A DNA stretch of 12,766 bases from Spyradocola merdavium (lineage in GTDB: Bacteria > Bacillota > Clostridia > Christensenellales > UBA1750), in assembly GCA_018711265.1 (NCBI GenBank), contig DVIM01000057.1, positions 1 to 12,766 on the forward strand, written 5' to 3'. The notes below the pieces were generated by a model. The model worked only from the letters and a program-made list of their open reading frames with translations, did not search any database and was not told the DNA's origin. Made by a program: the position numbers and the translations under genes. Shown here in pieces: positions 1 through 6,672 of the stretch; the stretch's first letter is position 1, and each line of letters starts with the position of its first letter.

Positions 1-155
1 ACTGCCGCATGGGAGAAAATGTAGAACTCCCCGCTGTCGTCCCAATCAAACCCGCTCGTCACATACGCGGATTGAAAGAAAAAAACGCTGCCCACGAGAA
101 TCAACAGTCCGAATATCCATGCCGCCCGACGGGCTCCAATCCCTGCAGGCTTCAT
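1..155 (-). CDS. Partial membrane-anchored protein, N-terminal 51 residues
   Basis: The gene starts at an ATG at 155 and runs off the left edge. The start follows a GGGAGGG ribosome site about 10 nt upstream. The visible peptide begins MKPAGIGARRAAWIFGLLIL. It has a basic N-terminus, then one hydrophobic segment (about residues 13-28, WIFGLLILVGSVFFFQ), then a polar stretch containing SGFDWDDSGEFYIF. That is the pattern of a signal peptide or signal anchor leading to an extracytoplasmic domain. I do not recognise the family and most of the protein is outside the window. Its start codon overlaps the stop of a 32-codon ORF by ATGA, so the two are probably translationally coupled and share the promoter at 278-306. 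Confidence is good that it is a gene and low for any function. Confidence 0.7.
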   Translation of the reverse strand, partial: MKPAGIGARRAAWIFGLLILVGSVFFFQSAYVTSGFDWDDSGEFYIFSHAA

Positions 156-250
156 TTTGCTGCGCCCTCCCTTCTCTGGGAATTCCAATGGAGCGCCGTT
201 GACGGCCCCTTGGAACAAAACACGAACAGCCGCTCCCTTTTCGAATCCAT
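152..250 (-). CDS. 32-residue leader ORF coupled to the membrane protein
   Basis: A short ORF (ATG at 250, TGA at 152-154) lies between a strong promoter and the partial membrane protein. Its ribosome site is near perfect: AGGAGG at 259-264, 8 nt before the ATG, better than that of the gene it precedes. It starts MDSKRERLFVFC and ends EGAAK. Its stop overlaps the next start as ATGA, the usual layout for translational coupling. The peptide is basic and has one Cys, with no recognisable domain or membrane segment. It may be a real small protein or simply a leader that delivers ribosomes to the downstream start. The ribosome site and overlap are seen directly; the regulatory role is inferred. 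Confidence 0.5.
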   Translation of the reverse strand: MDSKRERLFVFCSKGPSTALHWNSQRREGAAK

Positions 251-277
251 TGGTTTCTCCTCCTCTCTTTTGTGAAC

Positions 278-306
278 ATCTTATCACACATATAAAATAT
301 TGTCAA
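278..306 (-). promoter_or_regulatory. Sigma-A promoter for leader ORF and membrane protein
   Basis: On the minus strand, TTGACA (301-306) and TAAGAT (278-283) are separated by exactly 17 nt, in AT-rich DNA. The expected start of transcription is near 271, only about 20 nt before the leader ORF. This is a near-consensus housekeeping promoter. Confidence 0.8.
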
Positions 307-449
307 TAATTTTTAATTTTTTTTGAATTTTTGCGCGTGTATATATTTTAATAATATTCTTTTAGTGTTTTTTGTTCTCTTTGCCCTGCGCGTTCGGACG
401 CGAAAAGGCGGTTTTGAATCCCAAAATCGCGGAATTGGGCGGGAAGGAA

Positions 450-478
450 TTGCAAGAAGAAGAAAAGTCTGGTATGCT
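450..478 (+). promoter_or_regulatory. Extended -10 promoter for the epimerase gene
   Basis: On the plus strand, TTGCAA (450-455) and TATGCT (473-478) are 17 nt apart, with a TG at 470-471 one base ahead of the -10 box (extended -10). Transcription would start near 485. An AAGGAGG site at 499-505 then leads to the ATG at 514. An inverted repeat CCCAA/TTGGG spans about 421-439, just upstream of the -35 box, and could be an operator; that part is weak. Confidence 0.7.
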
Positions 479-513
479 TAAGAGAGAGCATTTTCGACAA
501 GGAGGGTTCTATC

Positions 514-1521
514 ATGCAGAACTTCAAGGCATACGAACAGCGGATGGACTCCGGCGCGGTGCAGGTGGCGCTGGAGGGCGCGGGCGCGCAGATCTTCATC
601 GCGCCGGGCAGCGGCTTCAAGCTCTATTCCGCCATCTACGAGAACCGGCAGATGCTCATGCCCACGGACGAACCGCTGCAGGGTTCTGCCTCCAACGGCG
701 TGCCGATCCTCTTCCCCTTCCCGAACCGCACGCGCGACTGCAAGTACACCTACGGCGGCCACACCTGCGAGGTCAAAAAGCACGGCGAGCCGCGCTATCT
801 GCACGGCATGATGATCGACGAGCCCTTCACCTACAACTACGGCGTCACGGCGGACAGCGCGTGGTGCTCGGGCGTGGCGTCCATCACCCCGGACAAGGAG
901 TACTTCGCGAGCTATCCCTTCCCCTGCACGCTCAAGCTCACCTACACCCTCACCGCCGAGAGCCTGCGCCTGGACTACAAGGTCACCAACGACGGCGACG
1001 AGACGCTGCCCTACGGCTTTGCCATCCACCCCTATTTTGACAAGATGGGCGATCCGGACAGCATCACCATCACCGTGCCCTGCGACGAGCTCTACGAGGC
1101 GGAGGAGATGCTGCCCACCGGCCGCCTGCTGCCCGTGGAGGGCGACTTCGACCTGCGCCCGGCCAAGGGCGAAAAGCGCGGCCTCTTCGCCCGCGAGGAC
1201 AAGAACGCCCCGGCCTACAGCAGCCACACGGTCGGCTCCTTCTTCCTGGACCACGTCTACACGGGCCTGGATTCCAGCAAGCGCGCGCTGATCCACTACG
1301 AGAAGCTGGGCCTCACCCTCGCCCTGCGCGCCAGCGACGAGTTCAAGAACATGGTCGTCTACACGCCGGCGAACCGCCCCGGCTTCTGCCTGGAGAACCA
1401 GACCAACGCCACGGACTTCCTGAACCTGCACGCCAAGGGCATCCCCACGGCGAACATCCTGGAGCTGCCCGCCGGCCAGACCCGCGGCGGCTTCATCGAG
1501 CTGACGGTCATCAAGGACTGA
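514..1521 (+). CDS. Aldose 1-epimerase family protein (mutarotase-like)
   Basis: A 335-residue protein of the galactose-mutarotase fold, predicted cytoplasmic (no signal peptide). Family members interconvert alpha and beta anomers of free or phosphorylated sugars. Visible motifs: FPFPNRTRD at 67-75 (the usual substrate-binding Arg region), LHGM at 96-99, FAIHPYF at 169-175 (catalytic-type His172), an Asp in FFLDHVY near 246, and FCLENQTNA at 291-299, where Glu294 fits the catalytic base. The length is normal for the family. The gene stands alone between a divergent promoter region and convergent palindromes, so the context does not give the sugar. It could be a galactose mutarotase or a hexose-6-phosphate epimerase; the sequence alone does not decide. 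The start is fixed by AAGGAGG 8 nt before the ATG. Confidence 0.88.
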   Translation: MQNFKAYEQRMDSGAVQVALEGAGAQIFIAPGSGFKLYSAIYENRQMLMPTDEPLQGSASNGVPILFPFPNRTRDCKYTYGGHTCEVKKHGEPRYLHGMMIDEPFTYNYGVTADSAWCSGVASITPDKEYFASYPFPCTLKLTYTLTAESLRLDYKVTNDGDETLPYGFAIHPYFDKMGDPDSITITVPCDELYEAEEMLPTGRLLPVEGDFDLRPAKGEKRGLFAREDKNAPAYSSHTVGSFFLDHVYTGLDSSKRALIHYEKLGLTLALRASDEFKNMVVYTPANRPGFCLENQTNATDFLNLHAKGIPTANILELPAGQTRGGFIELTVIKD

Positions 1522-1531
1522 CGGGCGCAAA

Positions 1532-1561
1532 AAAGAGGCATCGCAAACGCGATGCCTCTTT
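1532..1561. terminator. Palindrome copy 1; terminator, best for minus-strand transcripts
   Basis: GAGGCATCGC (1535-1544) pairs perfectly with GCGATGCCTC (1549-1558) around the loop AAAC, and flanking AAA/TTT lengthens the stem. Read on the minus strand, the stem is followed by six T, a proper intrinsic terminator for the kinase-like gene at 1670-2308. Read on plus, the tail is only TTTG. The core is repeated exactly at 1632-1655. Confidence 0.7.
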
Positions 1562-1566
1562 GCATG

Positions 1567-1595
1567 TCGACAAAATGCGGCCTGCATTTTGTCGA
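1567..1595. repeat. 12-bp inverted repeat between the terminator copies
   Basis: TCGACAAAATGC (1567-1578) pairs with GCATTTTGTCGA (1584-1595) across a 5-nt loop. It lacks a T tract and lies between two copies of another palindrome. A second short hairpin follows (TCCGCA 1603-1608 with TGCGGA 1618-1623). Together they look like a small palindromic interspersed unit rather than a plain terminator. Confidence 0.6.
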
Positions 1596-1631
1596 GGGAC
1601 ATTCCGCACGCCGCCGCTGCGGATTTCATTT

Positions 1632-1667
1632 GAGGCATCGCAAACGCGATGCCTCTTGCTTTTTTTC
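1632..1667. terminator. Palindrome copy 2; terminator, best for plus-strand transcripts
   Basis: This is an exact second copy of the 24-nt core seen at 1535-1558 (GAGGCATCGC, AAAC, GCGATGCCTC). Here the plus-strand stem is followed by TTGCTTTTTTT, so this copy fits termination of the epimerase transcript. On minus the stem is followed by AAATGAAAT, a poor terminator tail. Each copy thus serves one of the two convergent genes. Confidence 0.7.
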
Positions 1668-1669
1668 GG

Positions 1670-2308
1670 TTATTGCGCGGTCTCGGGCGCGGGGGTTTCG
1701 GCCTTGATGGGCCCCACGAGGTCCACCAGGAGGTCCACGCAGCGCTCCACGCCGATGGCGCCGCTGTTGAGGGTCAGCGTGTAGTTCTGGCTCTTGCCCC
1801 ATTCGCGGCCGGTGTAGTGCTCGTAGTTGGCGGCGCGCTTCTTGTCCTTGTCGCGCAGGCGCTGCTCGGGCGTCTTCTCGCTCTGGCCGTAGAGGCGCAC
1901 GATGCGCTCGGCGCGGAAGTCCATGTCCGCATGGACGAAGACGTGCAGCGCGTCCTTGCGGTCCTTGAGGATGTAGTCCGCCGAGCGGCCCACGATGACG
2001 CAGGGGCCCTTGTCCGCGATCCTCAGGATCACCTCGCGCTGAATGCACCAGAGGAAATCCGTCGCGGAGAGCCCGCGCATGATGCCTGGAACGCCCTGCA
2101 TGTTGAAGGCGTAGGCCAGACGGCCGCCGATGGGCGCGTGCTCGCCCGCCTCCTCGATATAGCGGGGGTCAAAGCCGGTTTCCAGCGCGACCTCGTTGAC
2201 CAGCTCCTTGTCGTAGTAGGGAACGCCCAGCCTTTCGGCGAGCTTCTTGCCGATGGTCCTGCCGCCGCTGCCAAATTCGCGGCTGATGGTGATGATGCGC
2301 ACATCCAT
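1670..2308 (-). CDS. Cytidylate-kinase-like family protein
   Basis: A 212-residue protein resembling the cytidylate kinase-like family (Cytidylate_kin2), small P-loop NMP-kinase relatives common in Clostridia and often of unknown substrate. It opens MDVRIITISREFGSGGRTIG. The GSGGRTIG loop replaces the classic Walker A lysine with Arg17, as is usual in this family. The middle part holds VIVGRSADYIL (104-114), matching the GRGADYIL-type strand, and HVFVHADMDFRAERI with basic lid-like residues. The last ~15 residues are Pro/Ala/Glu rich. The start at 2308 is chosen because AAGGAGG lies 7-8 nt upstream; an out-of-frame ATG at 2312 is ignored. No enzyme partner lies next to it, so the true substrate is unknown. 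Confidence 0.85.
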   Translation of the reverse strand: MDVRIITISREFGSGGRTIGKKLAERLGVPYYDKELVNEVALETGFDPRYIEEAGEHAPIGGRLAYAFNMQGVPGIMRGLSATDFLWCIQREVILRIADKGPCVIVGRSADYILKDRKDALHVFVHADMDFRAERIVRLYGQSEKTPEQRLRDKDKKRAANYEHYTGREWGKSQNYTLTLNSGAIGVERCVDLLVDLVGPIKAETPAPETAQ

Positions 2309-2355
2309 GCATAACCCTCCTTTTTCTCACAGGGGGACCTGCGCTTCTTAACCTA

Positions 2356-2385
2356 AGTATAACACAAATTCCGCGCGGCAGGCAA
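2356..2385 (-). promoter_or_regulatory. Probable promoter for the kinase-like gene
   Basis: TATACT (2356-2361) is preceded on the minus strand by TGT, making an extended -10 box. A weak -35 candidate TTGCCT lies at 2380-2385 with 18-nt spacing. It sits in the gap after the peptidase gene, so the kinase-like gene probably has its own transcript as well as any read-through. Confidence 0.5.
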
Positions 2386-2401
2386 GGGGCCCGTTTTCGT
2401 T

Positions 2402-3487
2402 TTAGAATCCCGATTCGATCGCGTCGGCGGCCGCGGCAAGGCCCGCTCCGCGCAGCGCGGCGAGGAAGGCCGCCGTCGTCTTGGGCGCGGGCAGCTCGGC
2501 GCAGACGCGCAGCAGGCGCTCCATGCCCGCCGTCCCCACGCGCGCGAAGGCCCGCTCCAGCAGGGCCGCGCCGCTGCTGTGGATGTACGGCACGCGGGAG
2601 CCGTCCGGCGTGCGCAGGGAGGGCTTGCCCGCGGCGGTCTCCCGCCGCTGGGCGAGGATGCGGTCCGCCGCGGCCGCGTCGCCCCGGCCGCGCAGGAAGA
2701 GGAAGGCGGCCCACTCCGCCGTGCCCTCGTTGAGCCAGTCCTCCCAGGTGTCCGCGGGCGCGCCGGTGTACCAGTTGTGCGCCGTCTCGTGCGCCAGGGT
2801 GTAGGCGGCCTCCGTCCCCTGCAGCGGGCCGTCGCCGAGGAAGATCAGGCCCCGGCGCAGGTAGCCGCCCGGCATCCAGCCCGGTTTCGCGCAGGCGGCG
2901 TCCGTGTGCGGCAGGTCCCTGTGCGGGAAGAGGCGCCCGTTCTCGTAGCGGAGGATCTCGTCGTAGAGGTCCTGCATCTGCCGGGCGGCCTCCCTCCCCT
3001 CGCCGCTCGGGAGGTAGACGGTCATGTTCTCCCCCGGCAGGATTTGCATCGTCTCCCGGCGGTAGGCGATGAGGTTGAAGGGATCAAAGCCCTCGCCGCC
3101 GTAGGTCCACTCGTCCCGCGCAAGGGCAAAGGGCAGCTCCTGCGGAACATAGGCCGAGTAGAAGTTCAGGCAGGCCATCTCCGCGCAGATGCCGTTGTTC
3201 CAGCCGTGTTTTTCGACGTCGACGGCCGCGCCGCCGCTGTAGCGCAGCGTAAGCTCCGTCCGCTCCCCCGGTGCGCGCCAGGCGCGCAGCGGCGGCTGGA
3301 ACTCGCGCCGGACCGGTCCCTCGTCCGCGAGTTCGACGGCCGCGCCGCCGGACGCCGCGCCCTCGAGCGCAAGGTCCGCGTTGAGCAAAAAGGAGATCTC
3401 CCCCGGCTCCGCCCGCTCGATGCGCGCCTCGACAAAAAAGTGGTCGGCAAAGAGTTCCACGCCGATGGTCATGCGCCCTGTCTGCAT
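2402..3487 (-). CDS. Compact M1-like (gluzincin) zinc metallopeptidase
   Basis: A 361-residue protein with no signal peptide, predicted cytoplasmic. It carries HETAH at 233-237 followed by WLNEGTAEW, where Glu254 would be the third zinc ligand, the M1 aminopeptidase arrangement. YIHSSGAALLERAF (301-314) matches the YxKG(A)-type tyrosine region of M1 enzymes. Two departures are visible. The spacing between the HExxH motif and the Glu is 16 residues rather than the usual 18. The exopeptidase motif (GAMEN-like) is not evident; WMPGGYLRRG occupies its place. The protein is also about half the size of classic M1 enzymes. It is probably a small M1-clan peptidase of unknown substrate. The start is supported by AAGGAGG 7 nt before the ATG. 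It follows a 36-codon ORF by 28 nt and shares its promoter. Confidence 0.8.
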   Translation of the reverse strand: MQTGRMTIGVELFADHFFVEARIERAEPGEISFLLNADLALEGAASGGAAVELADEGPVRREFQPPLRAWRAPGERTELTLRYSGGAAVDVEKHGWNNGICAEMACLNFYSAYVPQELPFALARDEWTYGGEGFDPFNLIAYRRETMQILPGENMTVYLPSGEGREAARQMQDLYDEILRYENGRLFPHRDLPHTDAACAKPGWMPGGYLRRGLIFLGDGPLQGTEAAYTLAHETAHNWYTGAPADTWEDWLNEGTAEWAAFLFLRGRGDAAAADRILAQRRETAAGKPSLRTPDGSRVPYIHSSGAALLERAFARVGTAGMERLLRVCAELPAPKTTAAFLAALRGAGLAAAADAIESGF

Positions 3488-3515
3488 CTCCGCTCCTCCT
3501 TCTGCAAAAAACGGT

Positions 3516-3626
3516 CTACTTGCGCGTGGAGACCATGCGGCCGCCGAGGCTGATCTGCTCGCGGTCGCACAGCCGCGTCCTGCTCACGCCGGCAAGGAAC
3601 GAGAGCGCGCGCTTCCAAAGTTCCAT
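3516..3626 (-). CDS. 36-residue small protein upstream of the peptidase
   Basis: A short ORF (ATG at 3626, TAG at 3516-3518) lies between a consensus promoter and the peptidase gene. Its ribosome site is strong: AGGAGG about 9 nt before the ATG. The peptide starts MELWKRALSFLAGVSRTRLC and ends with a basic tail (RMVSTRK). Its first third could form a short amphipathic helix, the single Cys is at position 20, and there is no clear membrane segment. I do not recognise it. The gap of 28 nt to the next start suggests one transcript. The promoter, ribosome site and lack of any competing gene make translation likely. Confidence 0.6.
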   Translation of the reverse strand: MELWKRALSFLAGVSRTRLCDREQISLGGRMVSTRK

Positions 3627-3683
3627 GATGAATCCCCTCCTCATGCGGTTCCGCCTCCCCGTGCTGGGTCTTTCGATGGTCTA

Positions 3684-3712
3684 AGCATACTCCCTTTCCT
3701 TAGAATTGTCAA
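3684..3712 (-). promoter_or_regulatory. Sigma-A promoter for small protein and peptidase
   Basis: TTGACA (3707-3712) and TATGCT (3684-3689) lie 17 nt apart on the minus strand. Transcription would start near 3677, about 50 nt before the small ORF. It is one of the strongest promoters in the window. Confidence 0.8.
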
Positions 3713-3775
3713 TAGTATTCCTCAAATTCTTTAAGCAATGTTCTTAAATATTTTGAAGTCTGGTTTTTAAAGGTC

Positions 3776-3812
3776 AAAAAGAAGCCGCCCCGCGTCGAAG
3801 GACGGGGGCGGC
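3776..3812 (-). terminator. Terminator of the cell-wall operon after ddl
   Basis: GCCGCCCC and GGGGCGGC (3805-3812 and 3784-3791 on the plus strand) pair as the base of a stem, with an inner CGTC/GACG and one bulged base. On the minus strand the stem is followed by TTCTTTTT. It starts about 11 nt past the ddl stop codon. Confidence 0.85.
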
Positions 3813-3823
3813 GTATTCTTGCC

Positions 3824-5050
3824 TTAGCGGTTTCCGGCGGCCCTTTGCAGGATGGGCGAGCCGTAGGAGAAGGTGGAGGCGTCGCGCTCGCGGCGGGCGC
3901 GCATGGCGGCGTCGACCATGCGGTCGATGAGCTCCCGGAAGGGGATGCCCATGGCCTCAAAGAGGTAGAAGGCGAGAGAGCCGGGGATGGTGTTGACCTC
4001 GTTGACGTAGATCTTGTTCGCCTCGGTGTCGAGCAGGTAGTCCACGCGCACGACGCCCTTGAGGTCCATGATGCGGAAGATCTCGCGGGTCATGCGCTGG
4101 ATCTCCGCGGTCGTCTCGTCCGGGATGGGCGCGGGGATTCTGCGGGAGAGGGACTGCATGCCCTTGGCCCCGCCGGCCTTCACGGGCGCACCCTTTGCGG
4201 GCATGGCCTTTGCCGGGCCGAGCTTGCCGCCCTTGCCGCCCTTGCCGCCGCGCAGGTACTTCTCGTCGAAGGTGAGGAACTCCTCCCAGCTGACGGGCAT
4301 CTCGCACGGGGAGACGGTGACGTCCTCGCCGTAGCCGACGGCGGCGCAGTTGACCTCCTTGAGGTGCTCGACGCCCTTTTCGACCAGGATGCGCCGGTCA
4401 AAGGAGGCGGCGACGTCGATGGCCTCGGCGAGGGAGGCGCGGTCCTTTGCGCGGGAGATGCCGATGGAGGAGCCGAGGTTTGCGGGCTTGACAAAGGCGG
4501 GATAGCCGATCTCGCGCTCGACGCGGCCGAGGATGTCCTCGCGGCCGGCCTCCCAATCCGCGCGCTCGAACCAGCACATGTCCGTCACCGGCAGGCCGCA
4601 GCCGCGGTAGATGAGCTTCATGGCGATCTTATCCATGCCCGTGGCCGAGCCCAGGACCCCCGCGGAGGTATAGGGCACGCCGTAGAGCTCGAGCAGGCCC
4701 TGGATGGTGCCGTCCTCGCCGTTCATGCCGTGGAAGGCGAGCAGCGCGCAGTCGGGCTTGACCAGCACGCCGTGGCCGCCGAACAGGCCGGTCTTCTGCT
4801 TGACGAGGTGCGCGCCGCCGCCCGGCGCGGGCACGAGCATGCAGGGGATGAGCTGCCGCTCGTCAAAGTGCGTATAGAAGTCCATGCGGCGCAGGGCCTC
4901 GCCCGTGAACCACCGCCCCTGCTTGTCGATGTAGACGGGGGTGACGTCGTACTTCATGGGGTCGGCGGCGGTGAGGGCCTGCACGCCCGTGATGATGGAG
5001 ACGTCGTGCTCGCAGGCGCGGCTTCCGTAGAGAACCAGGAGTTGCAGCAT
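3824..5050 (-). CDS. ddl: D-alanine--D-alanine ligase with low-complexity insert
   Basis: A 408-residue cytoplasmic ATP-grasp enzyme that joins two D-alanines with ATP to make the peptidoglycan dipeptide used by MurF. Visible motifs in order: GSRACEHDVSI at 9-19 (substrate Glu14), HGMNGEDGTIQG at 107-118, MDK at 139-141, FVKPANLGSSIGIS at 186-199 (ATP loop), ARG/ASP in VRVDYLL (335-337), and NEVNTIPGS at 350-358 (Mg and substrate site). FDEKY ends at Tyr265, which aligns with the omega-loop Tyr typical of D-Ala rather than D-lactate ligases. Directly after it lies an unusual Gly/Lys/Ala/Pro insert of about 32 residues (267-298). With it the protein is longer than the usual 350-370. It is the last gene of the operon, 14 nt after the MurF-like gene, with AGAGGTG as ribosome site. 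Confidence 0.93.
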   Translation of the reverse strand: MLQLLVLYGSRACEHDVSIITGVQALTAADPMKYDVTPVYIDKQGRWFTGEALRRMDFYTHFDERQLIPCMLVPAPGGGAHLVKQKTGLFGGHGVLVKPDCALLAFHGMNGEDGTIQGLLELYGVPYTSAGVLGSATGMDKIAMKLIYRGCGLPVTDMCWFERADWEAGREDILGRVEREIGYPAFVKPANLGSSIGISRAKDRASLAEAIDVAASFDRRILVEKGVEHLKEVNCAAVGYGEDVTVSPCEMPVSWEEFLTFDEKYLRGGKGGKGGKLGPAKAMPAKGAPVKAGGAKGMQSLSRRIPAPIPDETTAEIQRMTREIFRIMDLKGVVRVDYLLDTEANKIYVNEVNTIPGSLAFYLFEAMGIPFRELIDRMVDAAMRARRERDASTFSYGSPILQRAAGNR

Positions 5051-5064
5051 GAAAAGAACACCTC

Positions 5065-6657
5065 TTATTCGTCGTAGTTGTCGGGCAGGTCGTTTTCAAA
5101 GAGGACCACGTCCCCGGGCTGCGTCGTGCGGGCCAGCAGCGCGGTCGCCTCGTCCAGGTTGGCGACGACGTGGATGTTTTCCTCGGCAAAGCCGCCCTCG
5201 CGCAGGCCCTCGTGCAGGGGCTCGGAGCGCTTTTTGCCGATGAGGATGGCGATGGAGCAGGCCGCGGCCATCTGCCGGCCGAAGATGCGGTTGAGCTCCT
5301 TCTCCTCCTCCCCGAGCTCGACCATGCCAGGGGTGACGCAGATGCGCCGGCCGGGAAAGCCGGCGAGCACCTCCATGGCGGCCTTGGCGCCGGCGGGGTT
5401 GGCGTTGAAGGCGTCGTCGATGACCGTGACGCCGCCCGCGCCGCGGATGAGCTGCAGCCGGTGCTCCACGGGCTCGACCTTGGCTAGGCCCGTGGCGACC
5501 TGCTCCAGCGTCAGGCCGAGCTTGAGCGCGGCCGCGGCGCAGAGCACCGCGTTCTGGATGTTGTGCCGGCCGAGCAGGGGCGTCTTGCAGGCGATGCGGC
5601 CCTGCGGCGCGACGAGCGAAAAGGTCGAGCCCTCGGTCGTGACGCGCACGTCCTCGGCGCGCACGGCGCAGTTCTCCGTAAGGCCCGCCAGGGTCTTGTC
5701 GATCGTGGTCTTGGCGTACAGCGCCTCGCAGATGCCGCCGTCCCCGGCGAAGAAGGCCGCGCCGTCCGCGGGCAGGCCCTCGATGAGCTCATACTTAGTC
5801 GCCGCGACGGTCTCGATCGTGCCGAACGTCTCCAGGTGCTGCGGGCCGACGGAGGTCAGCAGGCCGTATTTCGGGTGCACCAGGTCCACGAGCTCCGCGA
5901 TGTCGCCCTTGTGGCGCGCGCCCATCTCGGCCAGGAACACCTGGTGGCGGGGCTGCAGCTGCTCGCGCACGATGCGGGTGATGCCCATGGGCGTGTTGAA
6001 GGACGAGGGCGTGGCCAGGACCTCATACTTCTCGGAGAGGATCGTGGCCAGGATGAACTTGGTGCTGGTCTTGCCGTAGCTGCCCGTGATGCCGATGCGG
6101 ATGAGGTCCGGGTTTTCGCGCAGCTTCTTCTGCGCGTCGCGGAAGAAGCGGCGGTTGATGGCCTTCTCCATGGGCTGGGCCAGCAGCGCCGACAGCGCCA
6201 GCGTCCAGACCCAGGCCGCCGGCACCGCAAACGGCAGCGCGCGCACCTGGATGACGAAGTCGCCCGCGACGTCCAGCAGCAGGTAGACGGCGAACCACAG
6301 CGCCGCGTGCACCGCGACCAGGCGCCAGACGCGCTTGGTGAAGACGAGCTTCTTCTTCGCGGGCCGCCTGCGGTAGAGCAAAAAGCTGATGACGCCGCAG
6401 CCCAGGGCCACGACGGCCGTCAGGAAATACGTCCACACCCCGGCAAAGAAGCTGAACGCCGTCATGGCCAGGAGCGATACGATCGCGCTGACAAAGCCCT
6501 TGACGTAGGCGCGCTCCTTGTTGGCCGCGATCCAGCGGCGGTAGCCGTCGAGCTGATAGCTCTCCAGCTGGAGCATGTGCAGGGATTCCAGGGACCCAAA
6601 GACCGTCGACGCGGTCAGCAGCAGCGCCGGCACGATCCGGTTGATCCAATCGAGCAT
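5065..6657 (-). CDS. murF: MurF-like ligase with membrane-embedded N-terminus
   Basis: A 530-residue protein. Residues from about 186 form a Mur-ligase core: P-loop GSYGKTSTK (192-200), EMGARHKGDIAELV (244-257), SVGPQHLETFG (269-279), Lys288 near the usual carbamylated-lysine position, GRHNIQNAVLCAAA (363-376), EPVEHRLQ (395-402), DDAFNANP (414-421) and TPGMVELG (442-449). These match MurF, which adds D-Ala-D-Ala to the UDP-MurNAc-tripeptide. The first ~185 residues are not the normal UDP-binding MurF domain. They show four or five hydrophobic segments (about 7-22, 55-73, 76-94, 112-130, 141-160) with basic loops such as YRRRPAKKK. The enzyme is therefore probably tied to the membrane. Neighbouring ddl supports the MurF assignment; the role of the N-terminus and the exact substrate are open. 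Confidence 0.85.
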   Translation of the reverse strand: MLDWINRIVPALLLTASTVFGSLESLHMLQLESYQLDGYRRWIAANKERAYVKGFVSAIVSLLAMTAFSFFAGVWTYFLTAVVALGCGVISFLLYRRRPAKKKLVFTKRVWRLVAVHAALWFAVYLLLDVAGDFVIQVRALPFAVPAAWVWTLALSALLAQPMEKAINRRFFRDAQKKLRENPDLIRIGITGSYGKTSTKFILATILSEKYEVLATPSSFNTPMGITRIVREQLQPRHQVFLAEMGARHKGDIAELVDLVHPKYGLLTSVGPQHLETFGTIETVAATKYELIEGLPADGAAFFAGDGGICEALYAKTTIDKTLAGLTENCAVRAEDVRVTTEGSTFSLVAPQGRIACKTPLLGRHNIQNAVLCAAAALKLGLTLEQVATGLAKVEPVEHRLQLIRGAGGVTVIDDAFNANPAGAKAAMEVLAGFPGRRICVTPGMVELGEEEKELNRIFGRQMAAACSIAILIGKKRSEPLHEGLREGGFAEENIHVVANLDEATALLARTTQPGDVVLFENDLPDNYDE

Positions 6658-6672
6658 GTGTTCCTCTCCCCT

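Noticed and set aside
389..402. CGCGT-TCGG-ACGCG hairpin upstream of the epimerase promoter as a terminator or riboswitch
   Set aside because: The stem is only 5 bp, no T tract follows on either strand, and it lies upstream of the promoter of the plus gene.
478..1638. 386-codon minus-strand frame opposite the epimerase
   Set aside because: Its composition is that of an antisense shadow (Val/Ala/Arg/Gly rich), while the plus frame has clear mutarotase motifs, promoter and ribosome site.
4157..4252. Tandem short repeats as a CRISPR or structural repeat array
   Set aside because: The units are 9 nt, in frame, inside ddl, and encode a Gly/Lys loop; there are no spacers.
3845..5077. Long plus-strand frames opposite ddl, murF, the hydrolase and the regulator (for example 5563-7467)
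   Set aside because: They are antisense shadows of real genes in GC-rich DNA: low complexity, no ribosome sites, no domains.
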